Source of the DNA: Clostridia bacterium
Lineage (GTDB): Bacteria > Bacillota > Clostridia > Oscillospirales > Acutalibacteraceae
Assembly (NCBI GenBank): GCA_017452785.1
Contig: JAFTLT010000051.1
Location: 1-64,000 of the forward strand
Length of the DNA stretch: 64,000 bases
Direction: 5' to 3'
Shown: piece by piece, positions 7,977 through 15,663 of the stretch
How the letters are laid out: each line of letters begins with the position of its first letter
Numbering within the stretch: position 1 is the first letter of the stretch
The notes under the pieces: generated by a model
Seen by the model: only the letters and a program-made list of their open reading frames with translations
Told to the model about the DNA's origin: nothing
Databases searched by the model: none
Position numbers and translations under genes: made by a program

Positions 7977-8537
7977 CTACTCAACAATGAATATGTACTT
8001 TTCTCCGCTCCAGTAATCGGCTTCGTATTCGAGTTCTATTAATTCTGCATCTTTGGGAACTTCAAAATACACTTTTGCATCAGTAAGCTTTCTGCCTGCA
8101 GAAACTGATTCTAGGGTAGGACTGGAGTAGTCATCAACAGAATAAAACTCCTCACACTTTACGCCGTCAGCATAGCAGTCAAAACCTTCAAGAATAATAT
8201 CTGTAGATGAGATGTTTTCAAAATCAAAAACAGCTTCAATTACCTTATAACCGCTTTTCACATCAGCATAAGATGAATACTTTTTAAAGTCGGCATTACA
8301 GGTTTTGTAACTGATTTTAACTTCGTCGTTTGTAACGGATGAACCTACTGTGATTTCTTTAGTGTCTGATTGTGAGTTTTCAGCGGTTGTAGTTTCACCC
8401 GGAAGTGTTTCTACTGTCGGTTCCTCTGAGCCACCGGAAGAGAGAATAGCTATAAGAACAACGGCTATAACTGCAAGTACAATCCATTTCTTTTTACTTT
8501 TTTTCTTTTTTACTTGAACATTGTTTTCATTTTCCAT
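7977..8537 (-). CDS. Membrane-anchored DUF4352/DUF5067-like extracellular protein
   Basis: A 186-aa protein with a lysine-rich N terminus (KKKKSKKKW), one transmembrane helix (IVLAVIAVVLIAILSS), a Thr/Ser/Glu-rich linker and a C-terminal beta-sandwich domain from about residue 65. The GSSVTNDEVKISYKT stretch and the pattern around FDFENIS fit the telomeric-repeat-factor-2-like immunoglobulin-like fold (DUF4352 and relatives) common on Gram-positive surfaces. The function is unknown. It is divergent from an XRE regulator whose probable operators overlap its promoter, so repression by that regulator is likely. AGGAGG lies just upstream of the start. Confidence 0.65.
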   Translation of the reverse strand: MENENNVQVKKKKSKKKWIVLAVIAVVLIAILSSGGSEEPTVETLPGETTTAENSQSDTKEITVGSSVTNDEVKISYKTCNADFKKYSSYADVKSGYKVIEAVFDFENISSTDIILEGFDCYADGVKCEEFYSVDDYSSPTLESVSAGRKLTDAKVYFEVPKDAELIELEYEADYWSGEKYIFIVE

Positions 8538-8569
8538 TTTTGGAAACCTCCTTTTGTTTTATATTTATA

Positions 8570-8640
8570 ATACTAACACATATGTATTCAAAAGTCAAGA
8601 AAAATTATTACATATGTATTCAAATGAACACATATGCATT
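8570..8640. promoter_or_regulatory. Divergent control region with three XRE-type operator repeats
   Basis: ACATATGTATTCAAA occurs at 8578-8592 and 8610-8624, with a partial third copy, ACATATGCATT, at 8630-8640. On the minus strand TTGACT (8598-8593) and TAGTAT (8575-8570), 17 bp apart, make a promoter for the membrane-protein gene, and the first repeat exactly fills its spacer. Binding there would block that promoter. The flanking HTH gene is the obvious binder. Confidence 0.65.
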
Positions 8641-8686
8641 ACTAAAAGCTGAGTTTATATCATACATTATCATTAGGAGTGATGAT

Positions 8687-8920
8687 ATGTTTGAACCAAT
8701 GCTTGATTCTAAAATTGTAGGTGAAACAATAGCCGAAATAAGAAGAAAGAAGACCTTGAGCCAAGATGTTTTAAGCGGTCTTGCCGGAATAGGCAGAACG
8801 CACCTTAGCGCAATAGAAAGAGGCGAAAGAAAACCGACTCTTGAAACCCTATACCGGTTATCGGTTGCCTTTGATATGAAAATGAGTGATATTGTTATTG
8901 AAATTGAAAATAAGCTTTAA
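8687..8920 (+). CDS. XRE-family helix-turn-helix regulator
   Basis: A 77-aa single-domain Cro/C1-type DNA-binding protein. The HTH spans about residues 10-66 (ETIAEIRRKKTLSQDVLSGL, then IERGERKPTLETLYRLS). The ATG at 8687 is chosen because AGGAG lies 7 nt upstream and because earlier in-frame codons would read through the operator repeats. It is divergent from the membrane-anchored protein gene and probably represses it, and itself, through the three ACATATG repeats. No antitoxin-like partner is visible. Confidence 0.85.
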   Translation: MFEPMLDSKIVGETIAEIRRKKTLSQDVLSGLAGIGRTHLSAIERGERKPTLETLYRLSVAFDMKMSDIVIEIENKL

Positions 8921-8922
8921 TC

Positions 8923-8950
8923 AGAGGTTGCTTGGCAATCTCTTTTATTT
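8923..8950 (+). terminator. Intrinsic terminator
   Basis: AGAGGTTGC (8923-8931) pairs with GCAATCTCT (8935-8943, one wobble) and is followed by a T-rich run. Confidence 0.75.
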
Positions 8951-8982
8951 CTTAAGTTTTCCTTAAGTCATATGCCAGCCCC

Positions 8983-9011
8983 TTGATTTATTCACACGCT
9001 GATGTTAAACT
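8983..9011 (+). promoter_or_regulatory. Sigma-A promoter of the YdcF-like gene
   Basis: TTGATT (8983-8988), a 17-bp spacer and TAAACT (9006-9011). Confidence 0.55.
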
Positions 9012-9040
9012 GAAAACAGAATGATGAAAGGAGTGACAGG

Positions 9041-9775
9041 ATGAAAAAGACAGTTAAAATTCTCAGCATAACAGCAGGTGCATTGCTTCTTGCCAACACT
9101 TTGCTTATGACGGTTATTGCAAACCTGAATATCGGTCTTGTGCCCGTTGCAGGCCTTGGAGCCGTTTTGCTTATTTACGGTCTGTTTTTTAACAGACTCA
9201 GCACTAAAAAGATAATCAATGCTTTTATCTGTCTGCTTTTGACGGTACTGCTCGGCTTTGGCGGCTTTCTTGCAGCTTACGGCAGAAACGACAATGCCGA
9301 TTATAATGAAAAGACAGTTATTGTTCTCGGCTGCGGAATAAGAGGGGAGCGAGTCAGTGTTGGTCTTGCAAAGCGTCTTAATAAAGCGGCAGAGTACCAC
9401 GAAAAGAACCCAAATGCCATGATAATAGTTTCAGGCGGTCAGGGGCCTCAGGAGGATATAAGCGAAGCTCTGGCAATGAAACGCTATCTTGTGGCAAAGG
9501 GAGTGCCCGAAGAAAAAATAATAATGGAGGATAAATCAACCTCCACTATAACAAACTTCCGTTATTCCCGTGAAATAATGGAAAAAGAGGGCATGTCTCT
9601 GTCTTCGGTAGTTTTTGTTACAAACGGCTATCATGTTTACAGAGCTGCGTCATATGCAAAGGGTGAGGGCTTTTTGGAGGTGTCACATCTCGGCACTGAT
9701 ATTATCTGGTATACTATCCCGATGAATTATATGCGTGAAATGTTGGCAGTGATAAAAATGTGGGTGTTTGATTAA
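9041..9775 (+). CDS. YdcF/SanA-family (DUF218) membrane protein
   Basis: A 244-aa protein with three hydrophobic N-terminal segments (about residues 7-27, 31-50 and 62-80) and then an extracytoplasmic DUF218 domain (about 90-244). The domain has the family pattern: VIVLGCGIRGERVSVGLAKRL, the VSGGQG glycine loop, EDKSTSTITN and FVTNGYHVYRA. Family members such as SanA and YdcF are tied to cell-envelope integrity, with a Rossmann-like fold of unclear activity. It is a single-gene unit with its own promoter and a terminator shared with the convergent MGMT gene. Confidence 0.85.
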   Translation: MKKTVKILSITAGALLLANTLLMTVIANLNIGLVPVAGLGAVLLIYGLFFNRLSTKKIINAFICLLLTVLLGFGGFLAAYGRNDNADYNEKTVIVLGCGIRGERVSVGLAKRLNKAAEYHEKNPNAMIIVSGGQGPQEDISEALAMKRYLVAKGVPEEKIIMEDKSTSTITNFRYSREIMEKEGMSLSSVVFVTNGYHVYRAASYAKGEGFLEVSHLGTDIIWYTIPMNYMREMLAVIKMWVFD

Positions 9776-9778
9776 AAT

Positions 9779-9806
9779 AAAGCAGTATCGCTGTCGGTAC
9801 TGCTTT
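9779..9806. terminator. Bidirectional terminator between convergent genes
   Basis: AAAGCAGTA (9779-9787) pairs perfectly with TACTGCTTT (9798-9806). It overlaps the last codon of the MGMT gene. Confidence 0.75.
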
Positions 9807-10122
9807 AATCATTTCTCCACTGACATTTCTGCATATCCACTCTTACATCATCGATGAAAATTACTCCCTCACTCATAAGTAAATCACGCTGTACATTTTC
9901 ACCGCCGAAAGCAAAGCCTTCAGCTACTCTGCCATCTTTTTTCACAACTCTGTGGCAGGGGATAACTCCCGGTTCGGGGTTGACATGCAGTGCGTACCCC
10001 ACAACTCGTGACCAACGGGGATTGCCTGCAAGAAGGGCAATCTGAGAATAAGAGGCAACCTTGCCTTCGGGAATTCTTTTAACCTGCTCATATATTTTTT
10101 CAAATGTGTTCACCTTAATCAC
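9805..10122 (-). CDS. Single-domain methylated-DNA:protein-cysteine methyltransferase-like protein
   Basis: A 105-aa protein made only of the MGMT/Ada C-terminal DNA-binding domain. The active-site motif PCHRVV is present, with the acceptor cysteine near residue 56, preceded by GNPRWSRVVGYALHVNP. Having PCHR rather than PWHR separates it from the alkyltransferase-like (ATL) proteins, which lack the acceptor. Classical Ogt/Ada proteins are longer (about 160-180 aa) because of an N-terminal domain missing here. It may repair O6-alkylguanine, or act like an ATL lesion flag. The start follows a short ribosome site. Confidence 0.85.
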   Translation of the reverse strand: MIKVNTFEKIYEQVKRIPEGKVASYSQIALLAGNPRWSRVVGYALHVNPEPGVIPCHRVVKKDGRVAEGFAFGGENVQRDLLMSEGVIFIDDVRVDMQKCQWRND

Positions 10123-10198
10123 CGCCTGACAGTTAATCGCTTTTTATTAAATTAGCACAAAACCTCACAAAAATCAACAGATAAAATGTTATAAACTG

Positions 10199-10227
10199 TT
10201 GACTTTTACAAAATGGGGGAGTATAAT
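10199..10227 (+). promoter_or_regulatory. Strong sigma-A promoter of the permease leader
   Basis: TTGACT (10199-10204), a 17-bp spacer and TATAAT (10222-10227). Transcription should start near 10234, exactly where the structured leader begins. Confidence 0.85.
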
Positions 10228-10233
10228 CAATTA

Positions 10234-10357
10234 GCAATCCAAAATAAGTGGTGGAGTCTGTCATAGAACGAAATGTTCTATTTGTTGTGGATTGCAGATT
10301 CGGTGTGTATTGAATCTTTGACAGAATCCGTTTTTTAAAACGGGTTTAATTTTTTTG
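10234..10357 (+). promoter_or_regulatory. Structured 5' leader with terminator: candidate riboswitch or attenuator
   Basis: The leader starts with a closing helix, GCAATCCA (10234-10241) with TGGATTGC (10288-10295). It encloses ATAGAAC/GTTCTAT (10263-10281) and is followed by AGATTC/GAATCT (10296-10317). TCTGTCA (10257-10263), inside the first domain, is complementary to TGACAGA (10319-10325), which gives a pseudoknot or an alternative pairing. The second strand of that pairing abuts an intrinsic terminator (about 10325-10346, core CCGTTTT/AAAACGG) with a T-rich tail. This is the design of a transcription-attenuating riboswitch. I do not recognise the class. Because the gene encodes an ion-transporter superfamily permease, a cation or organic-anion sensor is a reasonable guess and no more. 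Confidence 0.7.
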
Positions 10358-10383
10358 TTCAGACTCAAAGGAGAGATGAGAAA

Positions 10384-11757
10384 ATGAGTCCAATCACAAT
10401 CACTGCTCTGGTTATTTTCGCCGTCACTTACATACTTATGCTGGCGTTTCAGAAAATCAGACCCTATGTTACAGTTGCCTCTGCACTGATATTTGTTGCT
10501 CTTGGTGCCGTTGCAGCTTTCAATCCCACACTTTTCGGCGAAGGTTTTTTCAATCTTTCGTCAGGTGCCTTCAGCTACAGCTTTACGGATGCCCTGTCAG
10601 AAATTGACTGGAATGTTATTATGATGATAGCCGGTACTATGGGTACGGTTTATCTTTTCATCGAGTCAAAGATGCCTCAGCTTATGTCGGATATTCTTAT
10701 TTCAAAGATGCCCGATATGAAATGGGTTATAGTTGCCCTTTCGCTTTTTGCAGGCATTGTTTCAGCTTTCGTTGATAATGTTGCTACAGTTCTTATGATA
10801 GCTCCTGTAGCTCTCGCTTTCTGTAAAAAAGTGAATGTTTCCCCTGTACCGTCGATTATCTGCATTGCAGTTTCGTCAAACCTTCAGGGTGCAGCAACAC
10901 TTGTTGGTGACACTACGTCAATTCTGCTTGCTAAGGCAGCAGGTCTTGACTTCTCAGACTTCTTCGTTCACGACGGTCATGTGGGTATGTTCTGGGTTGT
11001 TCAGGCAGGCGCAATTGTCAGCGGACTTATTATTCTTTTCATGTTCCGCAAGGATAATGACAAGATTGAATTCACAGGTCGCACAAAGGTTGAGGATAAG
11101 TTCCCTACATTCCTTCTTGTCGGCACAGTTGTTTCCCTTATTGCAGTTTCATTTATCCCTTATAAGGACGCTGCCGCAGAAGGTCAGTTTTATAAGCCTG
11201 ACATCACAAACGGCATTATCTGCATCGCCTTCTTTATTGTTGGCATCCTTCGTGAGCTCTTTATCAAGAAAAATAAGGATATTGTCAAGAATGCCTTTAA
11301 GGAAATTGACTATTACACAATCGTGCTTCTGACGGGTCTTTTCGTTGTTATCGGCGGCGTTAAGAGTGCAGGTGTTATTGATGTTATCGGGGATGCAATT
11401 GCTTCACTCGGCTCAGGCTCAGTGTTTATTGTTTACACCATTATCGTCTGGATGAGTGTTATACTCTCAGCCTTTATTGATAATATTCCCTACACTGCAA
11501 CAATGCTCAGCATTGTGCCTGTTATTGCAGGTGAGCTGAATATCGAGCCTACACTGCTTTATTACGGTCTTCTTTGCGGTGCAACACTTGGCGGCAATCT
11601 TACACCCATCGGTGCCAGCGCAAACATTGCAGGCATCGGTATTCTCAGAAAAGAGGGTTACGAGGTCAAGGCTACAACCTTTATGAAATACGGTGTACCT
11701 TTTACTCTTGCAGCAGTTATCACAGGTTATTTACTGCTGTGGCTTATTTGGAAATAA
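10384..11757 (+). CDS. IT-superfamily (SLC13/ArsB/NhaD-like) permease
   Basis: A 457-aa polytopic membrane protein with about 11 hydrophobic segments arranged as two related halves. Each half carries the superfamily's re-entrant signature: AFVDNVATVLMIAPVAL (about residues 120-136) and AFIDNIPYTATMLSIVPV (about 363-380). These are followed by QGAATLVGDTTS and GGNLTPIGASAN. Members exchange Na+/H+ (NhaD), arsenite (ArsB) or dicarboxylates and citrate (SLC13, CitMHS), and the sequence alone does not fix the substrate. No ars or citrate genes are adjacent. It is expressed through the attenuator-like leader, so its level probably responds to its own substrate or to an ion. Confidence 0.85.
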   Translation: MSPITITALVIFAVTYILMLAFQKIRPYVTVASALIFVALGAVAAFNPTLFGEGFFNLSSGAFSYSFTDALSEIDWNVIMMIAGTMGTVYLFIESKMPQLMSDILISKMPDMKWVIVALSLFAGIVSAFVDNVATVLMIAPVALAFCKKVNVSPVPSIICIAVSSNLQGAATLVGDTTSILLAKAAGLDFSDFFVHDGHVGMFWVVQAGAIVSGLIILFMFRKDNDKIEFTGRTKVEDKFPTFLLVGTVVSLIAVSFIPYKDAAAEGQFYKPDITNGIICIAFFIVGILRELFIKKNKDIVKNAFKEIDYYTIVLLTGLFVVIGGVKSAGVIDVIGDAIASLGSGSVFIVYTIIVWMSVILSAFIDNIPYTATMLSIVPVIAGELNIEPTLLYYGLLCGATLGGNLTPIGASANIAGIGILRKEGYEVKATTFMKYGVPFTLAAVITGYLLLWLIWK

Positions 11758-11767
11758 GTAAATTATG

Positions 11768-11817
11768 AATTGCGGTTCAGTTTCTGCTATTATGCAGTTT
11801 CTGTCCGCAATTTTTTT
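11768..11817 (+). terminator. Intrinsic terminator after the permease gene
   Basis: AATTGCGG (11768-11775) pairs with CCGCAATT (11805-11812), with an inner CTGC/GCAG stem, followed by a run of Ts. Confidence 0.85.
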
Positions 11818-11935
11818 CTATGTTGAAATAAATATAATTAAATACTATAATAAAAACAGAAATTTTGACAAATCCTGTAACAAAACAGTACTTTTCAGCA
11901 TTAACATACAGAATGAAGGAAAGGAGATGAGAAAA

Positions 11936-12412
11936 ATGCAGTCGATGGATGATATATATCAGAGCTATGCACTTATGGTTTATAAATATCTTTTAAGTCT
12001 TTGCCACAGTGATGACATAGCCGAAGAACTGACGCAGGAAACCTTTTATCAGGCAATTAAAAGCATAAACCGTTTCGACGGTTCGTGTCATATATCCACA
12101 TGGCTTTGTGCTATAGCAAAGAACCAATTTTTGTCTTATCAGCGTAAGCATCCTAAAACGGCTGAGCTTGAAGCATATGATGCTGTAGCCCCTTCGGCAG
12201 AGTACGATGCAGTAGCATATGAAAACAGAGTTGAGCTTTTAAGGCGGCTGCATTTATGCCCTGAACCTTACCGTGAAATTCTGTATCTGAGGATATTCGG
12301 CAACCTGTCATTTAAAGAGATAGGCGACATCTTAGGCAAAAGTGAAAACTGGGCGAGAGTCACATTTTATCGAGGCAAAGAAAAACTGAGAAAGGAGCTT
12401 GAAGAAATATGA
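11936..12412 (+). CDS. ECF-type RNA polymerase sigma factor
   Basis: A 158-aa sigma-70-family factor with region 2 (about residues 5-70: YQSYALMVYKYLLSL, then AEELTQETFYQAIKSINRF and ISTWLCAIAKN) and region 4 (about 100-155: PEPYREILYLRIFGNLSFKE, then GKSENWARVTFYRGKEKL). Two ATGs compete. The one at 11936 is preferred because it is 9 nt from AAAGGAG, whereas 11927 directly abuts it. The gene overlaps the downstream anti-sigma gene by 4 nt (ATGA). A TGTAAC at 11876-11881 could be an ECF -35 element for autoregulation, but I see no clear -10. Confidence 0.9.
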   Translation: MQSMDDIYQSYALMVYKYLLSLCHSDDIAEELTQETFYQAIKSINRFDGSCHISTWLCAIAKNQFLSYQRKHPKTAELEAYDAVAPSAEYDAVAYENRVELLRRLHLCPEPYREILYLRIFGNLSFKEIGDILGKSENWARVTFYRGKEKLRKELEEI

Positions 12413-13824
12413 AAAATAATCTTACATGTGAGTTGGTTGAAGATTTGATGCCGTCATACATAGACGGTCTGACAAGTGAAGTGACCAACAAGGCTATCAG
12501 GGAGCATCTTGCAACCTGTGATAAATGCAAGGCAAAGCTTGATAATATGAAAGAGCCTTGCAGTGAGGAAAAAATTGAAGAGGAAAAGAAAGAAATAGAT
12601 TTTCTTAAAAAGGCAAGAAAAAAGAATATCAGGACTGTAGTTTCCAGTATAGTTGCAATTATACTGATTGTTGCTGTCGGCTTTTGTACCCTGCCGTATC
12701 TGGAAAGCGAGCGGCTTTTTGAAAGTGATATTATTTACGACCTTGAGGTTAAAGGTGATAGCTTTAAGCTGACAATGATGCCTGTCAGCAATGAAATAGT
12801 AATAACCGATGTCATAAGAGAAGAATTCGGATTCGGTGAAGTGGGGCTTGATATAAGAGGCAAGAAGCGAAGTCCTTTCAGCAACATCGAGACATACACA
12901 TGGGAATATACACCCGACAGTGCCGGTTATGTGAAAACCCTGAAAATCTTCGATAAGATTTTATGGGAAGACGGAGAGCATATTTCAGATATAACATGGG
13001 AAACCTTTGCCACAAAGCACCTGTATATGGGTGATATGCCTGCTAACAGTGAAACTGCAGCTGCTTTGGGTATTTATAAATATCTCGGCTCTCACACCAA
13101 TAAGCTGCAATCATCAGAAGAGCCCTATGAGTGGAGCATTATTCTTTCTTATGAGCTGCTGCCTAAGCAGGTGAAGGAAAAAGAAGAGCTTATGAAAAAA
13201 TATGCCTATGCTATATTAGGTGTAATTGACAATCTCGGTGCAGTGACCTTTGAGTATGAAATCTTCAATTCAGATGGTGAAGATAAAAAATGTGAGCTGA
13301 CAACCACAAGAGAAGAGGCAAGTGAATATTTCGGTTATGACATTGGCAAGTGCTATGATGACATAAATGAGCTGCAGCGCCTTATGGAAAAGACGGGCCT
13401 TAGTGATATGCCGTACCCTCAGCAGAATGACAAAGACAGCTTTGATGTTGATATAAATGAAGTGGCAAGAGTTGAGCTGTTTAATGCGAGTGATGCTGAA
13501 ATAAAGAAAATAGAGCTTCATTGCCGTGAAACCGACACTATGGCGGCGCAGGGTTTTGTGGATGATTGGAAATTCAACATAGGAAAAAATCCCGTTGTGA
13601 CCCATATGGATATGAATATCTGGCTCGAATCAGATTTGCTTTCGTCAAACTTATATGACGATTCGAGACTCGGCAACTTGAGTGTTGATGTTACAGTTTA
13701 CGACTGGGACGACAATGCTTATAAGGTCAATGATACTATTGAAGTCAGTGCTCAATTCGGGGCAGTATATCACTTCACTTTAGACGGCAGCTTTGAAGAA
13801 GGCTTCCATATTAAGACAAGATAA
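12409..13824 (+). CDS. Membrane-anchored zinc-finger anti-sigma factor
   Basis: A 471-aa partner of the ECF sigma factor. Residues 1-50 hold a ZAS-type zinc-binding anti-sigma domain (CELVEDLMPSYIDG, then REHLATCDKCKA, the H-x3-C-x2-C pattern). One transmembrane helix follows at about residues 75-97 (VVSSIVAIILIVAVGF). About 370 extracytoplasmic residues make up a sensor region of unknown fold, ending in beta-rich sequence. The sensor is much longer than in typical ZAS anti-sigmas, which suggests recognition of a specific envelope signal. Translation is coupled to the sigma gene by the ATGA overlap. Confidence 0.85.
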   Translation: MKNNLTCELVEDLMPSYIDGLTSEVTNKAIREHLATCDKCKAKLDNMKEPCSEEKIEEEKKEIDFLKKARKKNIRTVVSSIVAIILIVAVGFCTLPYLESERLFESDIIYDLEVKGDSFKLTMMPVSNEIVITDVIREEFGFGEVGLDIRGKKRSPFSNIETYTWEYTPDSAGYVKTLKIFDKILWEDGEHISDITWETFATKHLYMGDMPANSETAAALGIYKYLGSHTNKLQSSEEPYEWSIILSYELLPKQVKEKEELMKKYAYAILGVIDNLGAVTFEYEIFNSDGEDKKCELTTTREEASEYFGYDIGKCYDDINELQRLMEKTGLSDMPYPQQNDKDSFDVDINEVARVELFNASDAEIKKIELHCRETDTMAAQGFVDDWKFNIGKNPVVTHMDMNIWLESDLLSSNLYDDSRLGNLSVDVTVYDWDDNAYKVNDTIEVSAQFGAVYHFTLDGSFEEGFHIKTR

Positions 13825-13830
13825 AAGCAA

Positions 13831-13866
13831 AGTGCAGAGCCAAAAACTCTGCACTATAGTTTTTTA
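13831..13866. terminator. Terminator between convergent units
   Basis: AGTGCAGAG (13831-13839) pairs perfectly with CTCTGCACT (13847-13855), followed by ATAG and a T run. It lies between the anti-sigma gene and the minus-strand zinc-ribbon gene. Confidence 0.8.
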
Positions 13867-14076
13867 TATCATACTAAAATATGCCTTGATCTTCTCAATT
13901 GAGAAAGGAGTCTTTTCTTTCTTTTCATCCTCCGCCTTTTTTACGGGTACATTGTGAGGATAGGGGGCAGGCTTAAGACCCTGAAGTCTCGCAGGCTCGT
14001 CAATAGCCTTTTCACCGCAAAGAGGGCAGATTGTGTATGTTTCGGATAAATCTACATTACATGCTTTACATCTCAT
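13864..14076 (-). CDS. Small zinc-ribbon protein (DUF6320-like)
   Basis: A 70-aa protein with two CxxC pairs (RCKACNVDLSETYTICPLCG), a short zinc ribbon, followed by a proline- and lysine-rich stretch and a hydrophobic C terminus. Similar short zinc-ribbon proteins occur next to acyltransferase-like genes in Clostridia (I associate them with DUF6320). Its ATG overlaps the stop of the upstream acyltransferase gene by one base (TAATG), so the two proteins are translationally coupled and probably work together. No activity can be assigned. Confidence 0.7.
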   Translation of the reverse strand: MRCKACNVDLSETYTICPLCGEKAIDEPARLQGLKPAPYPHNVPVKKAEDEKKEKTPFSIEKIKAYFSMI

Positions 14077-15344
14077 TAGTCTGTTTCTCCGTTTCCGTGG
14101 GTACTTTCCACTCTGATGTTAAGTCCTTGTCCGGCAAGAATTCTTATGCACTCTTTTGCCCAACTTGTGTCGTGGCTGAGGATTGAGAAGCAAAGGCTGA
14201 AAAAGCCGTTTACACTCACTGCTGAGCAGGTGCTTATAAGTCCGTAGCCACTTGTATCACCGTTAACACCGTCAACTCGCTCAATTTTTTCTTTGAGTGC
14301 ATCAGACAGCTCCGATTCACCTGTGTTAGTGAGGATAGTTGTGTTTGCACTGTGACTGCTATGCTGCATCATGCGTATAACGGGCAGCTTTATAAAGTTG
14401 GGTACTATTTTAATAACAGGGTTGTTGACAAGACCGCCGAATTTATTAAGCTGTTTTTGCAGCTCAGAAATTTCAAGACGTTTTTTGAGCTGACCTCTAA
14501 CACTGCTGCAAACCTCACTGAAAGTCCAGTCGGTTCTGCCCTGAGGGTGAAAATCAATCTTAGTCTGAATTGTGAAGTTTCTGATGGATTTAGTGGGGAA
14601 AAATCTTCTCAGGTTAACGGGTATGCCGATGCAGATAACTTCGTTTATAGGTGCTTTGGCATTTTTGATTGCACCCAAAATAAGAGCCGCCGCAAGAAAC
14701 TCTGTTACGGTCATATCCTTTTCTTTAGCAGCTTTTCTGATTTCGTCAACGCTTATCATTGCAAAAATAAGCTGCAAAAAGTCCTTTTCAATTTCACCGG
14801 GGAGTTTATATGCCGTAGTGTCATCCTTTTCCGCTTTTTCGCCGCCCTTCTGATAATAGGTCTGAAAAGCGTTGCTTATTTCTTCTTTGTCAAATGGTGG
14901 GGGATTATAAGGCGCATCGGGGTCATTAGTCAGTTCGACATATCTCTCTAAAAGAGCATCAAAATATTCTGTAACACCTTTTCCGTCACCGATATGGTGG
15001 GCAGTTTCAAGGGCAAGTCTTCTCTTATGATAAACTATTCTGAAATCCGGTCTGCCGTCGTCACGCATTGCAATAGGCAAAAGAGGACGGGAAAACTCCT
15101 CTCTTATTTCGGGCAGCTTGCTTGTGCATTCCTGATAGTTCCAGAAAAAGCCCTTTCTTAAAAAAGAGTGAGTTGAGGGGTAACGGCTGACTATATCTGA
15201 GGCAGCTTTCTTAAGCAGTACGGGGTCGATTTCCTCATCCTTAAACACGGCTGCCATACGAAAGCTTCTGCCCCATTTTTTTGAGCTCAGGCAGGTGAAC
15301 ATAATAGATGCTGTGTCCATTTTTATCCAGCGGAATTTACTCAT
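14076..15344 (-). CDS. Condensation/alcohol-acetyltransferase-like acyltransferase
   Basis: A 422-aa cytosolic protein of the chloramphenicol-acetyltransferase/condensation-domain superfamily. The catalytic-type motif AHHIGDGKG (HHxxxDG pattern) lies about 130 residues from the start, and the C-terminal half has PVNLRRFFPTKSIRNFT, a typical second-lobe segment. Such proteins move acyl groups from CoA or carrier proteins to alcohols or amines. The ATG at 15344 is chosen because GGAGATG lies just upstream; an alternative start 19 codons earlier lacks a ribosome site. It is coupled to the zinc-ribbon gene. The substrate is unknown, and no NRPS or polyketide genes are nearby. Confidence 0.75.
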   Translation of the reverse strand: MSKFRWIKMDTASIMFTCLSSKKWGRSFRMAAVFKDEEIDPVLLKKAASDIVSRYPSTHSFLRKGFFWNYQECTSKLPEIREEFSRPLLPIAMRDDGRPDFRIVYHKRRLALETAHHIGDGKGVTEYFDALLERYVELTNDPDAPYNPPPFDKEEISNAFQTYYQKGGEKAEKDDTTAYKLPGEIEKDFLQLIFAMISVDEIRKAAKEKDMTVTEFLAAALILGAIKNAKAPINEVICIGIPVNLRRFFPTKSIRNFTIQTKIDFHPQGRTDWTFSEVCSSVRGQLKKRLEISELQKQLNKFGGLVNNPVIKIVPNFIKLPVIRMMQHSSHSANTTILTNTGESELSDALKEKIERVDGVNGDTSGYGLISTCSAVSVNGFFSLCFSILSHDTSWAKECIRILAGQGLNIRVESTHGNGETD

Positions 15345-15663
15345 TTTTTCATCTCCGATTAATTTTTTTTCTATACAGTAAATTTTAAACAATACCGTCA
15401 TTCATTGTAACACATTTAGTGCTACAAGTCAAATTGCATTGAGCAAAACACATGCCGATCCGGGTATAAAGGCGGATGTCTTTGTTTCAGCCCAGTCAGG
15501 TGCATAAATATGAATAATACTGTTATATTTAGTCAGCTACTAATAATTTACTCTTTCAGCCCCAGCGGCTTGAGCGTGAATAACTGATTACTATAACCAA
15601 AGTGAATTTTATAACACAAATACCCCCGATATAATAAGTAATCGGCTTAAGTTAATAACATCG

